Numbered from the stretch's first letter, positions 17,727 to 27,186 are shown. The stretch: DNA of 51,874 nt from a bacterium (GCA_024275575.1 JAJRYV010000102.1:1-51874); one strand, 5' to 3'. Numbers and translations: made by a program. Notes: generated from the letters alone by a model not told the origin.

Positions 17727-19353
17727 ACCAATTAAACAAAAACAAAGCAGCGGCCAGGTGTGGATCTGGCTCACAGCGCTGAGCACAACCATTGGTTTGC
17801 TGATGATCACCGGTCTGCTGGGGCTTATTTTCATCAATGGCTTCAGTATTTTCTGGCCGGCGAAGTTGCAGTTGTTCGAAATGAAGGACGGCAGCCGGTT
17901 TCTCGGTGAGGTGTGGGAAGAAAACGAATTTAAACCCGAGACATCGACTGAGTATGAAAAACGTCTGCGGGTAAGAATCGCCAACCGCGATATTTACAGC
18001 CTGGATTTCAAATGGCTGGAGGAAGAGAGCATCGCCGCCGTTTCCGTGCCGGATTCCGCTATTTTACTGGAGCGAATATCATGGGGGCAGTTTTATGGTT
18101 TTGCGCAAAATTTGACCGTAAATAATGTGACAAAAGCGGTCGGAGAAGCTGCTGTGATGCGGTTATTACCCGAATATCAGGCAAAAGTCGATGCACTTCT
18201 TGCACAGATCCGACAAATTGAAAAAGTTGAAATTGAGGATATTTCTTACAAAACCAATGCCGTTCAACAGCAGCTCAAACAGCTCGAACGGAAAAAACCA
18301 CCGACAATGGCAGGGGAAAAAGAGCGCAACGAACTCAATTCACAGCTGCAGGAATTACAGGCGCTTTTCAGCAAATCGGAAAAACGACTCGGCGAGCTGC
18401 GCATGCGCGCCGGTGCCTATGCGCTCACATTGCGGGCCGCTTCAGGTGAAGACCGCATCATACCTTTGGCTAAAATCATTCGCAGTTTTCAACCCAACAA
18501 GATGAATTGGGCGCAAAAAACCGCATTATATCTGGCGCGTTTATGGGAATTTCTCAGCGATGATCCGCGCGAAGCCAATATGGAAGGCGGGGTTTTGCCG
18601 GCTATTTTCGGCACCGTGATGATGGTTTTTATCATGAGTCTCGCAGTCGTACCGCTCGGTGTTCTCGCTGCGATATATCTGCAAGAATATGCAAAACAGG
18701 GTTTATTCGTAAAATTTCTGCGCATTGCGGTGAACAACCTCGCTGGCGTTCCCTCCATCGTTTACGGGATTTTCGGTCTTGGCTTTTTCGTTTATGTCAT
18801 CGGCGGCAGCATCGACCAGTTATTTTTTGCCGATTCATTGCCCAATCCTACTTTTGGCACCGGCGGTATTCTCTGGGCGTCATTAACGCTGGCCCTCCTG
18901 ACTGTGCCGGTGGTCATCGTCACCGCCGAGGAAGGGCTGGCGGCAGTGCCATCTTCGGTGCGTGAGGGCTCGGTAGCATTGGGCGCGACAAAATTTGAAA
19001 CCCTGTGGCGGGTCATCCTGCCCAGCGCCTCGCCGTCAATTTTTACCGGGCTTATTCTCGCCATCGCCCGTGCCGCAGGCGAGGTTGCCCCGCTGATGGT
19101 CACCGGCGTTGTCAAACTGGCGCCGTCCCTGCCGATCGATGGTTATTTTCCCTATATTCATCTCGAACGGAAATTTATGCATCTCGGCTTTCACATTTAC
19201 GATGTCGGTTTTCAATCTCCCAATGTAGAAGCAGCTTTGCCGATGGTTTACGCCACGACACTGCTGCTGATCGTCATCGTGGTTGCGTTGAATCTTGCGG
19301 CCGTTTTTTTACGCAAGCATCTGCAACGACGCTTCGCAGTCACACATTTGTAA
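17710..19353 (+). CDS. pstA: Phosphate ABC transporter permease PstA with periplasmic insertion
   Basis: 547 residues, about 250 more than classical PstA. Helix one (about 17-42) is followed by an extracytoplasmic insertion to about residue 275. Its second half, from AKVDALLAQIRQIEKVE onward, is a predicted coiled coil of Gln/Glu/Leu heptads. The permease domain follows, with the coupling loop EGSVALGATKFETLWRVIL. It overlaps the pstC end by 17 nt, indicating translational coupling. The insertion parallels the one in PstC, so the two may form a joint periplasmic structure; this is inference. Confidence 0.88.
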   Translation: MENMNKPIKQKQSSGQVWIWLTALSTTIGLLMITGLLGLIFINGFSIFWPAKLQLFEMKDGSRFLGEVWEENEFKPETSTEYEKRLRVRIANRDIYSLDFKWLEEESIAAVSVPDSAILLERISWGQFYGFAQNLTVNNVTKAVGEAAVMRLLPEYQAKVDALLAQIRQIEKVEIEDISYKTNAVQQQLKQLERKKPPTMAGEKERNELNSQLQELQALFSKSEKRLGELRMRAGAYALTLRAASGEDRIIPLAKIIRSFQPNKMNWAQKTALYLARLWEFLSDDPREANMEGGVLPAIFGTVMMVFIMSLAVVPLGVLAAIYLQEYAKQGLFVKFLRIAVNNLAGVPSIVYGIFGLGFFVYVIGGSIDQLFFADSLPNPTFGTGGILWASLTLALLTVPVVIVTAEEGLAAVPSSVREGSVALGATKFETLWRVILPSASPSIFTGLILAIARAAGEVAPLMVTGVVKLAPSLPIDGYFPYIHLERKFMHLGFHIYDVGFQSPNVEAALPMVYATTLLLIVIVVALNLAAVFLRKHLQRRFAVTHL

Positions 19354-19424
19354 AGTTGCATTTCTTTAAAAAAACGAGCGTGGTTTTTAAATTCGCTTCG
19401 AAAAACTAAACAGGAGTACAAAAA

Positions 19425-20294
19425 ATGAACGCTGCCATCACCGTTGATCCGGCGAAAAACAGCAATAAAACAAGTCACTTATCCAGAGACACACATTCTA
19501 TGAAAAACAACACGACCGCTGTTAAAATTGTGGACAAAACACCGGGCAGCATCGCCATTGAAAATGTCAGTTTCTTTTATGGTGAAACACAGGCGCTGAA
19601 CGATATTTCTCTGGCGATTCCTGCACGCCAGATCACGGCATTTATCGGCCCCTCAGGCTGTGGCAAATCGACTTTGCTGCGCTGTATCAACCGCCTGAAC
19701 GACCTCGTCGAAGGATCACGGATCGATGGAGTGATCAAGTTCGGCGGTGAAAACATCAACGACCCGGAGGTCAACGTGATCAGTCTGCGCCGGAAAGTCG
19801 GCATGGTTTTTCAGAAATCGAACCCGTTTCCCAAATCGATCTACGAAAATATCGCCTATGGTTTGCGTATCGTCGGCATTCGGGACAAAAGCTACCTCGA
19901 TCATGTTGTCGAGCAGAGCTTACGCCGCGCGGCGATCTGGGACGAAGTCAAAGACCGGCTCAGCACCAACGCACTCAGCCTTTCCGGCGGCCAGCAGCAA
20001 CGCCTGTGTATCGCTCGGGCCATCGCCATCGAACCCGAAGTGATTTTGATGGATGAACCCTGCTCGGCTCTCGATCCCATCGCCACTGCAAAAATCGAAG
20101 AATTGATGTTGGAATTAAAAGAAAAATATACCATCATTATCGTCACACACAGCATGCAACAGGCAGCGCGCGTTTCCGACAAAACAGCATTTTTGTGGCT
20201 TGGCAAACTCATCGAGTTTGATGAAACGAAAAAGATATTCACCAATCCGGCAAAAAAACTCACTGAAGAATATATCACCGGTCGTTTCGGTTGA
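19425..20294 (+). CDS. pstB: Phosphate ABC transporter ATPase PstB
   Basis: 289 residues with Walker [10 protein letters not shown] (about 75-83), Q-loop [19 protein letters not shown], signature [16 protein letters not shown], Walker [13 protein letters not shown] and switch His in [13 protein letters not shown]. These are all canonical for PstB. The first 40 residues are poorly conserved; ATG at 19500 (MKNNTTAVK) is an alternative start, but AGGAG sits 8 nt before 19425. The gene is 71 nt after pstA. Confidence 0.94.
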   Translation: MNAAITVDPAKNSNKTSHLSRDTHSMKNNTTAVKIVDKTPGSIAIENVSFFYGETQALNDISLAIPARQITAFIGPSGCGKSTLLRCINRLNDLVEGSRIDGVIKFGGENINDPEVNVISLRRKVGMVFQKSNPFPKSIYENIAYGLRIVGIRDKSYLDHVVEQSLRRAAIWDEVKDRLSTNALSLSGGQQQRLCIARAIAIEPEVILMDEPCSALDPIATAKIEELMLELKEKYTIIIVTHSMQQAARVSDKTAFLWLGKLIEFDETKKIFTNPAKKLTEEYITGRFG

Positions 20295-20318
20295 TCTTAA
20301 CCAAAAAAAGGAAAATAA

Positions 20319-20990
20319 ATGCCCAGAAGATTTGAAGATGAGCTGGAAACAATCCGCCACGAATTACTCTATATGGCCTCATTAACAGAGTAGGCAGTCG
20401 ATGGCGCTGTGGCCGCTCTGAAAACACGGGACGCCAAACGTGCGGCCAAAATCATCACCAACGATGCACTGGTCGATCAGCAGGAATTGAAGCTGGACAA
20501 TTTATGCATCAGCCAGATGGCGCTGAAAAACCCCATCGCCGGCGATTTACGATTGATCACCGCAGCGATGAAAATCAACAACGATCTCGAACGCATCGGA
20601 GATCATGCCGTTAATATCGCGGAAAAAACCCTGGTTCTCGTGCAGGAGCCGGAGCTCAAACCGTTAATCGACATCCCGCGAATGGCTGAAATCTCCATGA
20701 ATATGATGAAACGAGCCATCGATGCATTCCTGCATAACAACAGTAATGCGGCAAAAAAAGTGATCAAAATGGATATACAGGTGAATGACCTGGAGCAACA
20801 GATCATTCGTGAACTGATGACTTATATTGTCGGCGATCCTCAATGCATCAACCGCGCCCTGGCGTTGATCATGGTAGCGAAAAATCTTGAGCGGGTCGGT
20901 GATCTTTCCAAAAACATTGCGGAAGACGTGGTTTTTATGGTCGATGCCCAGTTGATCAAACATCCGGGAACGGCAAAACTCAGAGATTAA
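20319..20990 (+). pseudogene. phoU: PhoU phosphate regulator with in-frame TAG at codon 25
   Basis: ATG at 20319 has AAGGA 7 nt upstream and gives MPRRFEDELETIRHELLYMA, the normal PhoU start. Codon 25 (20391-20393) is TAG, after which the same frame runs on for 199 residues with both PhoU three-helix repeats, including NNDLERIGDHAVNIAEKT and AKNLERVGDLSKNIAEDVVF. Relatives have Glu at or near this position (EEAV). Restart would need GTG at 20409 with no ribosome site. PhoU normally restrains PhoR through Pst, so its loss would leave the Pho regulon switched on. Whether this is real or a base error cannot be decided here. Confidence 0.85.
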
Positions 20991-21279
20991 TTATTTAATT
21001 TTTTGCATAATGTCACTTTAATTCATTCAATAAAATCCAACTTGCCAATTAAAAACTAACCTTCTTCACTAAATTTCTTGCAAAGAATGATAATTTTTTC
21101 TTTCTTGAGAGTAAGCTGATCCCTGATTTTGAAATAAAATTCAATGACCATTTCTTTAGAAAATCGATTCTCGCAACCCGGAATAGCACAGAACGGTTTT
21201 GAAACGCCACCAATATATTTTACCTGCCAGACGCCAATAACAAATTCTATAGTACAGATAAATATCGGGTGAGGCAATC

Positions 21280-23220
21280 ATGGGACGACAAGAAGTTTCC
21301 ACAAGGCTCCGACCGCGTCAATTGCGTCTTTTTGAAAATAACTTGCTGCAGGATATGCGGGCGCTCGAATATATGCAGAAGAAAGGCATGTTCGAAACCG
21401 GCGTCTCGCGTATCGGAGCCGAGCAGGAGCTTGTCATCATCGACAGACTTGGCCGCCCATCTCCCATCAATCTCGATATACTGGACGACCTCAACGATAA
21501 ACGTTTTACTACCGAGCTCGGCGTTTTCAACCTGGAATTTAATCTTGATCCCCTGCCATTTCACGGACGCAGTTTACGCGTACTGGAAAAGCAGATGTTG
21601 CTGTTGACAAAACGGGCGGCAATGGCGGCGGCAAAATATGATTCCGACGTCATTCTCGTCGGCATTTTACCAACGCTGCTAAAGTCTGATCTAACGCTTA
21701 AAAATATAACCCCACGTCCACGTTATTACGCACTAAACGAGGCGATTTCGCGATTGCGCGGATCACAGCATTTCGAATCGAACGTACAAGGCATCGATGA
21801 ACTCTACGTCAAACACGACAACGTCATGCTCGAGGCTGCCAATACCAGTTTCCAGGTTCATTTCCAGGTTGCCCCGGAAGATTTTGCCCGTTATTACAAC
21901 GTGGCACAACTCATCACCGCACCCATGATCTCGGCTGCGGCAAATTCACCCATCTTCTTAGGCAAAAGACTGTGGCAGGAAACACGCATTGCCCTTTTCC
22001 AGCAATCTATCGATACACGATCGCATCCCCTCTATCAACGGCATACGATGGCACGTGTCAGTTTCGGGAGCGACTGGGTCAAAAGCTCAGCAATCGAACT
22101 TTTTAAAGAAGATATCACCCGTTTCCGTGTGATGATCGGACTCGATGAGCATGAAGACGCTTTTGAAGTTTTAAAAAATGGCGGCATTCCCAAACTCAAA
22201 GCACTGCAAACACATAATAGCACGGTTTATCGCTGGAACCGACCCTGTTATGGCATCACTAACGGCAAACCCCACTATCGCATCGAAAACCGGATTTTTC
22301 CCTCCGGCCCGACGCCGCTCGATGAAGTGGCCAACGCTGCATTCTGGCTCGGCCTGATCAACGCCCTGGCAAAAGAATATAAAGACATCCCCTCGATGTG
22401 CAAATTCGATGATGCCAGGGGAAATCTGATTGCCGCAGCACGCGAGGGCCTGGGTGCACAATTCACCTGGCTGAAGGGCAAAAAAATGCCGGCCAAAGCA
22501 CTCATTCTCGATGAGCTGCTGCCACTGGCCCAATCCGGCCTCGAATCAGTCGAAATCGTCGATGCGGATATTGCGCGCTATCTCGGCGTCATCAAAGAAC
22601 GGGTGGAGCGCAACCAAACCGGCGCCGACTGGATTTTAAACTCTTTTACAAAACTCAAAGAAACTGAAAATATCGATAAATGCCTTAGTGCCATCACCCT
22701 GGAGATTGCTAAAAAACAGAAAGAAAACCACCCGGTACACACTTGGAAACCGGCAAAACTCACCCCGACAAAAGACTGGCGCCTGTTTTTTGATCGCGTT
22801 GAACAATACATGGTCACCGATCTCTTTACCGTAAATGAAGATGACAGCATCGAATTGGTCGTCAATCTGATGGAATGGCGCAATATTCATCATGTGCCCG
22901 TCGAAAATAACAATCATGAGCTTGTCGGAATGCTTAATTTCCGCACCGTATTTCGCCTGCTCGATCAATTGAAAGAGGGGCGCAGCTTTCTCAACAAACC
23001 GGTCAAAACGATTATGGTAAAAAATGTTCATACAGTCATTCCTGAAACAACCACGCTAGATGCCATTACCATCATGCGGGAAAATGACATGTCATGTCTG
23101 CCTGTTCTCAATAACGGGCTGCTCGTCGGGCTGATCACCGAACACGATTTCCTTTCGATCACCGCCCATTTCCTGCAAGGCCCGGATCTAAAAAATACCC
23201 GACCGGCAAAAAAACACTAA
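21280..23220 (+). CDS. Glutamate-cysteine ligase (GCS2)-like protein with CBS pair
   Basis: 646 residues. Residues 1-490 resemble the carboxylate-amine/glutamate-cysteine ligase family GCS2 (YbdK-like): GVSRIGAEQELVIID near the start, TTELGVFNLEFNLDPLPF, HHFQ-like substrate loop SFQVHFQVAP, and the arginine-rich PHYRIENRIFPSGPTP. Residues about 505-630 form two CBS motifs (MVTDLFTVNEDDSIELVV and IMVKNVHTVIPETTTLDAI) that usually bind adenine nucleotides. The fusion suggests energy- or nucleotide-controlled ligation, which is inference; the product is not known. GTGAGG precedes ATG by 6 nt. The gap to phoU has no supported gene. Confidence 0.75.
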   Translation: MGRQEVSTRLRPRQLRLFENNLLQDMRALEYMQKKGMFETGVSRIGAEQELVIIDRLGRPSPINLDILDDLNDKRFTTELGVFNLEFNLDPLPFHGRSLRVLEKQMLLLTKRAAMAAAKYDSDVILVGILPTLLKSDLTLKNITPRPRYYALNEAISRLRGSQHFESNVQGIDELYVKHDNVMLEAANTSFQVHFQVAPEDFARYYNVAQLITAPMISAAANSPIFLGKRLWQETRIALFQQSIDTRSHPLYQRHTMARVSFGSDWVKSSAIELFKEDITRFRVMIGLDEHEDAFEVLKNGGIPKLKALQTHNSTVYRWNRPCYGITNGKPHYRIENRIFPSGPTPLDEVANAAFWLGLINALAKEYKDIPSMCKFDDARGNLIAAAREGLGAQFTWLKGKKMPAKALILDELLPLAQSGLESVEIVDADIARYLGVIKERVERNQTGADWILNSFTKLKETENIDKCLSAITLEIAKKQKENHPVHTWKPAKLTPTKDWRLFFDRVEQYMVTDLFTVNEDDSIELVVNLMEWRNIHHVPVENNNHELVGMLNFRTVFRLLDQLKEGRSFLNKPVKTIMVKNVHTVIPETTTLDAITIMRENDMSCLPVLNNGLLVGLITEHDFLSITAHFLQGPDLKNTRPAKKH

Positions 23221-23362
23221 TACGCCCGGTGTGCGATTGATTTCAACATCAAACCCGACCGGCAGTAAATCAGGTTGTCGGTTTGATTCCGAAATATCCT
23301 TTCGGCATATTTTGAAAAAACTCAGCCATCCTTTTCTCCCGCATAGAATTTAAAAAAATCTG

Positions 23363-23405
23363 TTGCTTAATATCTTTCGGTGTTCTATCTTTGTAATCAT
23401 TACAA
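23363..23405 (+). promoter_or_regulatory. Promoter overlapped by PerR/Fur-type palindrome
   Basis: TTGCTT (23363-23368), a 17-nt spacer and TATCTT (23386-23391) form a plausible sigma-70-type promoter. The perfect 7-1-7 palindrome TTGTAATCATTACAA (23391-23405) covers the expected start site. It differs from the PerR consensus TTATAATNATTATAA only at one symmetrical base pair. Repression by a PerR/Fur protein and release under peroxide or metal change would suit the superoxide reductase, peroxiredoxin and methionine sulfoxide reductase genes downstream. No perR gene is in the window. Confidence 0.6.
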
Positions 23406-23472
23406 TCATGGACATCTTACAAGAAGAAGTTATAATAAGTTTAAAAACCAATCTTGGTTAAAGGAGCAACAA

Positions 23473-23886
23473 ATGGCGACCCGCAGAAATATACTCAAAT
23501 CCACCATCCTGTTACCGGCGGCAATTGCCGGTGGCCAAATCACGCAAGCCTTCGCCCAGGCACCCTCGGCTGATTGCCCCGACGGCATCGTTTATACGAA
23601 AGACAGACCAGGGAAATGGTCAAAAAAAGTCCGCAGTCATGCCCCGATCATCAGCATCAAAAAGGGCAACATCAGGCTTGAAACCGTACACGGCATGTCT
23701 GAAGAGCATTTCATCGTCCGCCATACACTCGTCACGGAATCAGGCAAAGTTATCGGTGAAAAAACATTTTATCCCTCGGATAAAGAGGCCGTATCCACCT
23801 TCAAGTTGCCGGCAGGGGTAAAAATTCTCTACGCCACCAGTTTTTGCAATAAACATGATTTATGGCTTACACGGATCGACTTTTAA
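23473..23886 (+). CDS. Superoxide reductase-like protein with Tat-type signal
   Basis: 137 residues. The start MATRRNILKSTILLPAAIAGG has twin arginines and a hydrophobic core, typical of Tat export. The remainder is the neelaredoxin/desulfoferrodoxin fold: SHAPII, VHGMSEEHFIVRHTLV and CNKHDLW supply the four His and one Cys of the Fe(His)4Cys centre. The family reduces superoxide to peroxide. The N-terminal rubredoxin-like domain of classical desulfoferrodoxin is absent, so it is the one-iron form. AAAGGAG precedes ATG 23473. It is the first gene of a long plus-strand operon. Confidence 0.82.
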   Translation: MATRRNILKSTILLPAAIAGGQITQAFAQAPSADCPDGIVYTKDRPGKWSKKVRSHAPIISIKKGNIRLETVHGMSEEHFIVRHTLVTESGKVIGEKTFYPSDKEAVSTFKLPAGVKILYATSFCNKHDLWLTRIDF

Positions 23887-23899
23887 ATAAAGGAAGAAA

Positions 23900-24364
23900 A
23901 TGCTCAATACAGGCGATAAAGCAAATGATTTCACCCTGCTATCCGACCGGAATGAGTCGATTACATTATCCGGTTATTTCGGCAAATCAAACGTAGTGCT
24001 TTTTTTTTACCCCAAAGATAATACACCGGGTTGCACCAAAGAAGCTTGCGGATTTCGCGATAATCTGGAATATATTCAGGCGAAAGATACGCTTGTTCTC
24101 GGCATCAGCCCTGACAGCATCAAATCGCACCAGAATTTCATCAGCAAGCAAAACCTTAATTTTACCCTGCTCAGTGATCCTGAACACCAGGTGGCCGAAC
24201 TTTACGGCGCCTGGGGTGAGAAGAGCATGTACGGCCGCAAATACTTTGGCATCATCCGCTCGACTTTCATCATCGGTAAAGACGGATTGATTCAGAAATC
24301 TTTCTACAAAGTCAAAGTCAGCGGACATGTCGAGGAAGTTTTGACCTGCATGGAAACGCTGTAA
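23900..24364 (+). CDS. bcp: Thioredoxin-dependent peroxiredoxin (Bcp/PrxQ)
   Basis: 154 residues. The peroxidatic Cys45 (KDNTPGCTKEACGFRD) and resolving Cys50, five residues later, define the atypical two-Cys PrxQ/Bcp class. It reduces hydrogen peroxide and organic peroxides using thioredoxin, which suits removal of the peroxide made by the superoxide reductase encoded 13 nt upstream. Length and fold signature (GKSNVVLFFYP) are normal. Confidence 0.92.
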   Translation: MLNTGDKANDFTLLSDRNESITLSGYFGKSNVVLFFYPKDNTPGCTKEACGFRDNLEYIQAKDTLVLGISPDSIKSHQNFISKQNLNFTLLSDPEHQVAELYGAWGEKSMYGRKYFGIIRSTFIIGKDGLIQKSFYKVKVSGHVEEVLTCMETL

Positions 24365-24492
24365 AATTATTTCCCGGAATTGATACGCCCGCCTTTTTGT
24401 TTTTTAAAAACTGGAAGTACGGTTGCTGCACCCAAACCATCGGTGCAGTGATTTCTCTCTAAAATATTAGCGCAGACAACCTCAAAAAAACT

Positions 24493-25359
24493 ATGGCAAA
24501 TAAAGAAACAAAGTACCGGCAACTGACCGCAGCAGAAGCGTACGTCATCATCGATAAAGGTACCGAACCACCGGGCAGCGGCAGGTACGATCAGCATTTT
24601 CAAAACGGCATTTATCACTGCAGACGTTGCGACACACCACTCTATAATTCCAGCGCGAAATTTAACGCCGGCTGCGGCTGGCCCAGCTTCGATGATGAAA
24701 TTCCCGGCGCTGTGAGGCGTATGCCCGATGCCGATGGCCGGCGCAGCGAAATTCTCTGCAAAACCTGTGGTGCTCACCTGGGGCATGTTTTCAGCGGTGA
24801 GAATCTGACGGCAAAAAATACGCACCATTGTGTTAATTCGATTGCACTTTCTTTCACAGCGGAAAAAGATGAGCAAAAAACCGGCGTCGCATATTTCGGC
24901 GGCGGCTGTTTTTGGGGGCTCGATTATTATTTCCAAAGAGCCACAGGCGTGCTTTCCACCCGGGCAGGTTACATGGGCGGCAAAACAAGCAAGCCGAATT
25001 ACGAACAGGTTTGCAGCGGCAACAGCGGCCATATCGAAATAATAAAAGTGGAATTTGATAAAAATCAAACGGATTATGAGCAACTGGCACGCCTATTTTT
25101 TGAAATTCACGATCCCGGTCAGGTCGATCGCCAGGGGCCGGATGTGGGTGAGCAATACAAGTCCGTGATTTTTTATCTCGACACGGAACAGAAAAAAACT
25201 GCAGACTATTTGATCAATATTTTACGGCAAAAAGGCTGCACCGTCGTCACGGAATTGCGACAGGCAGAGACCTTCTGGCTGGCCGAAGGCTACCATCAGA
25301 ATTATTACGAAAAATCCGCTTCCACCCCCTATTGCCATTTTTATACGCGACGGTTTTAG
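24493..25359 (+). CDS. msrAB: Bifunctional methionine sulfoxide reductase MsrB-MsrA
   Basis: 288 residues. Residues 1-125 are MsrB with zinc cysteines CRRC and CKTC and the catalytic Cys in THHCVNSIAL; residues about 132-288 are MsrA with its GGCFWG active site. Both isomers of oxidised methionine would be reduced. The order B then A is less frequent than A then B but well known. The N-terminal half lacks a signal peptide, so the protein is cytoplasmic. It is part of the oxidative-stress run of genes. Confidence 0.92.
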   Translation: MANKETKYRQLTAAEAYVIIDKGTEPPGSGRYDQHFQNGIYHCRRCDTPLYNSSAKFNAGCGWPSFDDEIPGAVRRMPDADGRRSEILCKTCGAHLGHVFSGENLTAKNTHHCVNSIALSFTAEKDEQKTGVAYFGGGCFWGLDYYFQRATGVLSTRAGYMGGKTSKPNYEQVCSGNSGHIEIIKVEFDKNQTDYEQLARLFFEIHDPGQVDRQGPDVGEQYKSVIFYLDTEQKKTADYLINILRQKGCTVVTELRQAETFWLAEGYHQNYYEKSASTPYCHFYTRRF

Positions 25360-25362
25360 CGC

Positions 25363-26067
25363 ATGAACCTGTTGATCGTCGATTTGCCCGAAAGGCAAGC
25401 TGCCGAAAATCTGCGACTTGACGATTGTTTACTCGGGATCAGCGACCGGTATTTTATTCTGCGATTCTGGGTGAACGATCCGGCAGTGATCTTAGGGAAA
25501 TTTCAACGACCCGAATACGAAATTAATATGGGTTATTTGCAGGAAAACGGTATTCCATTTTATCACCGTAACACCGGCGGCGGCACGGTCTATCACGATG
25601 CAGGTACGTTGAATATTACTTTTGTCAAACCAGCAAAAGCGCTGCTGCCCGGTTCGCCGAAAAAAAAAGCAAGCCGGATCGTAACGGAAATCATCCGGCA
25701 GACGGCCGAAAAAGACGATATTGCATTTCAAATGAGTGAACGAAATGCGATTTATTTCGGTGATCGTAAAATACTCGGGTCCGCGGTGTCGCTCACCGGT
25801 GGGAAATTCCGTTTTCACGCATCTTTGCTGGTGAACAGCGATTTAAAGGTATTGCGAAATTGCCTCAATTGGCAGCCCCAATATCCACCGGGCGATAAAA
25901 AGCTGGTGCAGAGCCACCGCGATCCGGTGATCAACCTGCATGATATTTATCCGGTAACGATCGATATAATAAAAGAAAACTTGATCCGAAAGATGAAAGT
26001 GCTGCTGAATCCCGGGCAGATCATTTTTATTACCGACCGGGAGCAACTTGATTTTTATTGTGAATAA
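25363..26067 (+). CDS. lplA: Lipoate-protein ligase A family protein
   Basis: 234 residues of the biotin/lipoate protein ligase fold. RNTGGGTVYHDAGTLNITF is the lipoyl-binding loop and GDRKILGSAVSLTGGKFRFHASLLV contains the conserved Lys. It attaches lipoate (or octanoate) to lipoyl domains. It starts 3 nt after msrAB and stands directly before a lipoyl-dependent dehydrogenase, whose E2 lipoyl Lys is the likely target. Whether it is a ligase (needs ATP) or a transferase cannot be told from sequence. Confidence 0.82.
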   Translation: MNLLIVDLPERQAAENLRLDDCLLGISDRYFILRFWVNDPAVILGKFQRPEYEINMGYLQENGIPFYHRNTGGGTVYHDAGTLNITFVKPAKALLPGSPKKKASRIVTEIIRQTAEKDDIAFQMSERNAIYFGDRKILGSAVSLTGGKFRFHASLLVNSDLKVLRNCLNWQPQYPPGDKKLVQSHRDPVINLHDIYPVTIDIIKENLIRKMKVLLNPGQIIFITDREQLDFYCE

Positions 26068-26100
26068 TGCAGGCTAAAACCGAAGGAAAACAAAAGAATT

Positions 26101-27186
26101 ATGTTCGAAAATTTTGATCCGCGTGACGGCAAGAGATTGCAACTGCTGGATGAAAACGGCAATCTCAACAGCGAGGTGAAAGACCTGCCATTGCTGACCG
26201 ATATCCAGGTTTTGCAGGCCTATAAAACCATGATCATCACCCGCGAGGCCGATGAGTGGGCGGTGAGTTTGAACCGTCAGGGCCGCATGCCGACCTATCC
26301 GCCGGTGAAAGGCCAGGAAGCTAACAGCATCGGCTCGCTGATGGCGGTGAATAATGATGACTGGTTTGTGCAAGCCTTTCGTGAATTGGGTGGATTGCTC
26401 GTTCGCGGGGTGCCGCTGAGCATGCATTATCTCTATTTTCTCGGCAATGAAATGGGCAGCCACTATGAACCGAAAAAATACCACGTCCTGCCCATTTCCG
26501 TGCCCATCTCCTCGCAACTGCCACACGCGGTGGGGCTGGCTTATGCAGAGCTTTACAAAAAAACCAATAAAATCACGTTGGTTTTCAACGGCGACGGCGG
26601 CACCTCGGTCGGTGATTTCCACGAATCCCTCAATTTTGCCGGGGTGTGGAAAGCGCCGGTGATTTTTTATGTGCAAAATAACCAGTATGCCATCTCTGTG
26701 CCGCGGCATCATCAGACCGCCAGCACAACCATTGCGGAAAAGGCCTTTGGTTATGGTTTCACAGGCGTGCAGGTGGATGGCAACGACATCTTCGCCGTGC
26801 ATGCCGCCAGTAGAATAGCAGCGGATCACGCCCGTAAAGGCGGCGGCCCGACTTTGATTGAAGGGTTTACCTATCGCCTCGGAGCGCACACAACGGCCGA
26901 CGACCCCACCCGCTATCGCGAAGATGAGGAAGTCAAAGAATGGAAGAAAAAAGACCCGATTATTCGACTGGAAAAATATGTTTTGAATAAAAAGCTGATC
27001 ACCGAAAAACAGATAGAGAAGCTGAAAAAAGAGGCGAAAAAACAGGCACATGCCGCATTCGAGGAAGCTGACAGCTTTCAAAAAGAAAGTCTGGAAAACA
27101 CCTTCCGCTATACATTCAAAAACATGCCGCCCATTCTCGAAGAACAATTGCGGCAGCGTCGTGAGCTGGAAAGAGGGGTGAACTGA
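26101..27186 (+). CDS. 2-oxoacid dehydrogenase E1 alpha subunit
   Basis: 361 residues. The thiamine-diphosphate motif starts at GDGGTSVGDFHESLNF and ends with NN in VQNNQYAIS, the usual GDG-x-NN spacing. GRMPTYPPVKGQEA and RLGAHTTADDPTRYR are typical of branched-chain or pyruvate dehydrogenase E1 alpha. It decarboxylates a 2-oxoacid with the beta subunit. Pyruvate versus branched-chain substrate cannot be decided; the N-terminal style (lead-in DENG and DIQVLQAYKTMIITREAD) is closer to Gram-positive/FCB PdhA. Confidence 0.88.
   Translation: MFENFDPRDGKRLQLLDENGNLNSEVKDLPLLTDIQVLQAYKTMIITREADEWAVSLNRQGRMPTYPPVKGQEANSIGSLMAVNNDDWFVQAFRELGGLLVRGVPLSMHYLYFLGNEMGSHYEPKKYHVLPISVPISSQLPHAVGLAYAELYKKTNKITLVFNGDGGTSVGDFHESLNFAGVWKAPVIFYVQNNQYAISVPRHHQTASTTIAEKAFGYGFTGVQVDGNDIFAVHAASRIAADHARKGGGPTLIEGFTYRLGAHTTADDPTRYREDEEVKEWKKKDPIIRLEKYVLNKKLITEKQIEKLKKEAKKQAHAAFEEADSFQKESLENTFRYTFKNMPPILEEQLRQRRELERGVN

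Noticed and set aside
21056-21277. Minus-strand open frame of about 73 codons filling the gap between phoU and the GCS2-like gene
   Set aside because: Starts with TTG, has no ribosome site, no recognised similarity, and its start region overlaps the ribosome site of the plus-strand gene. It could be a remnant but I cannot support it.
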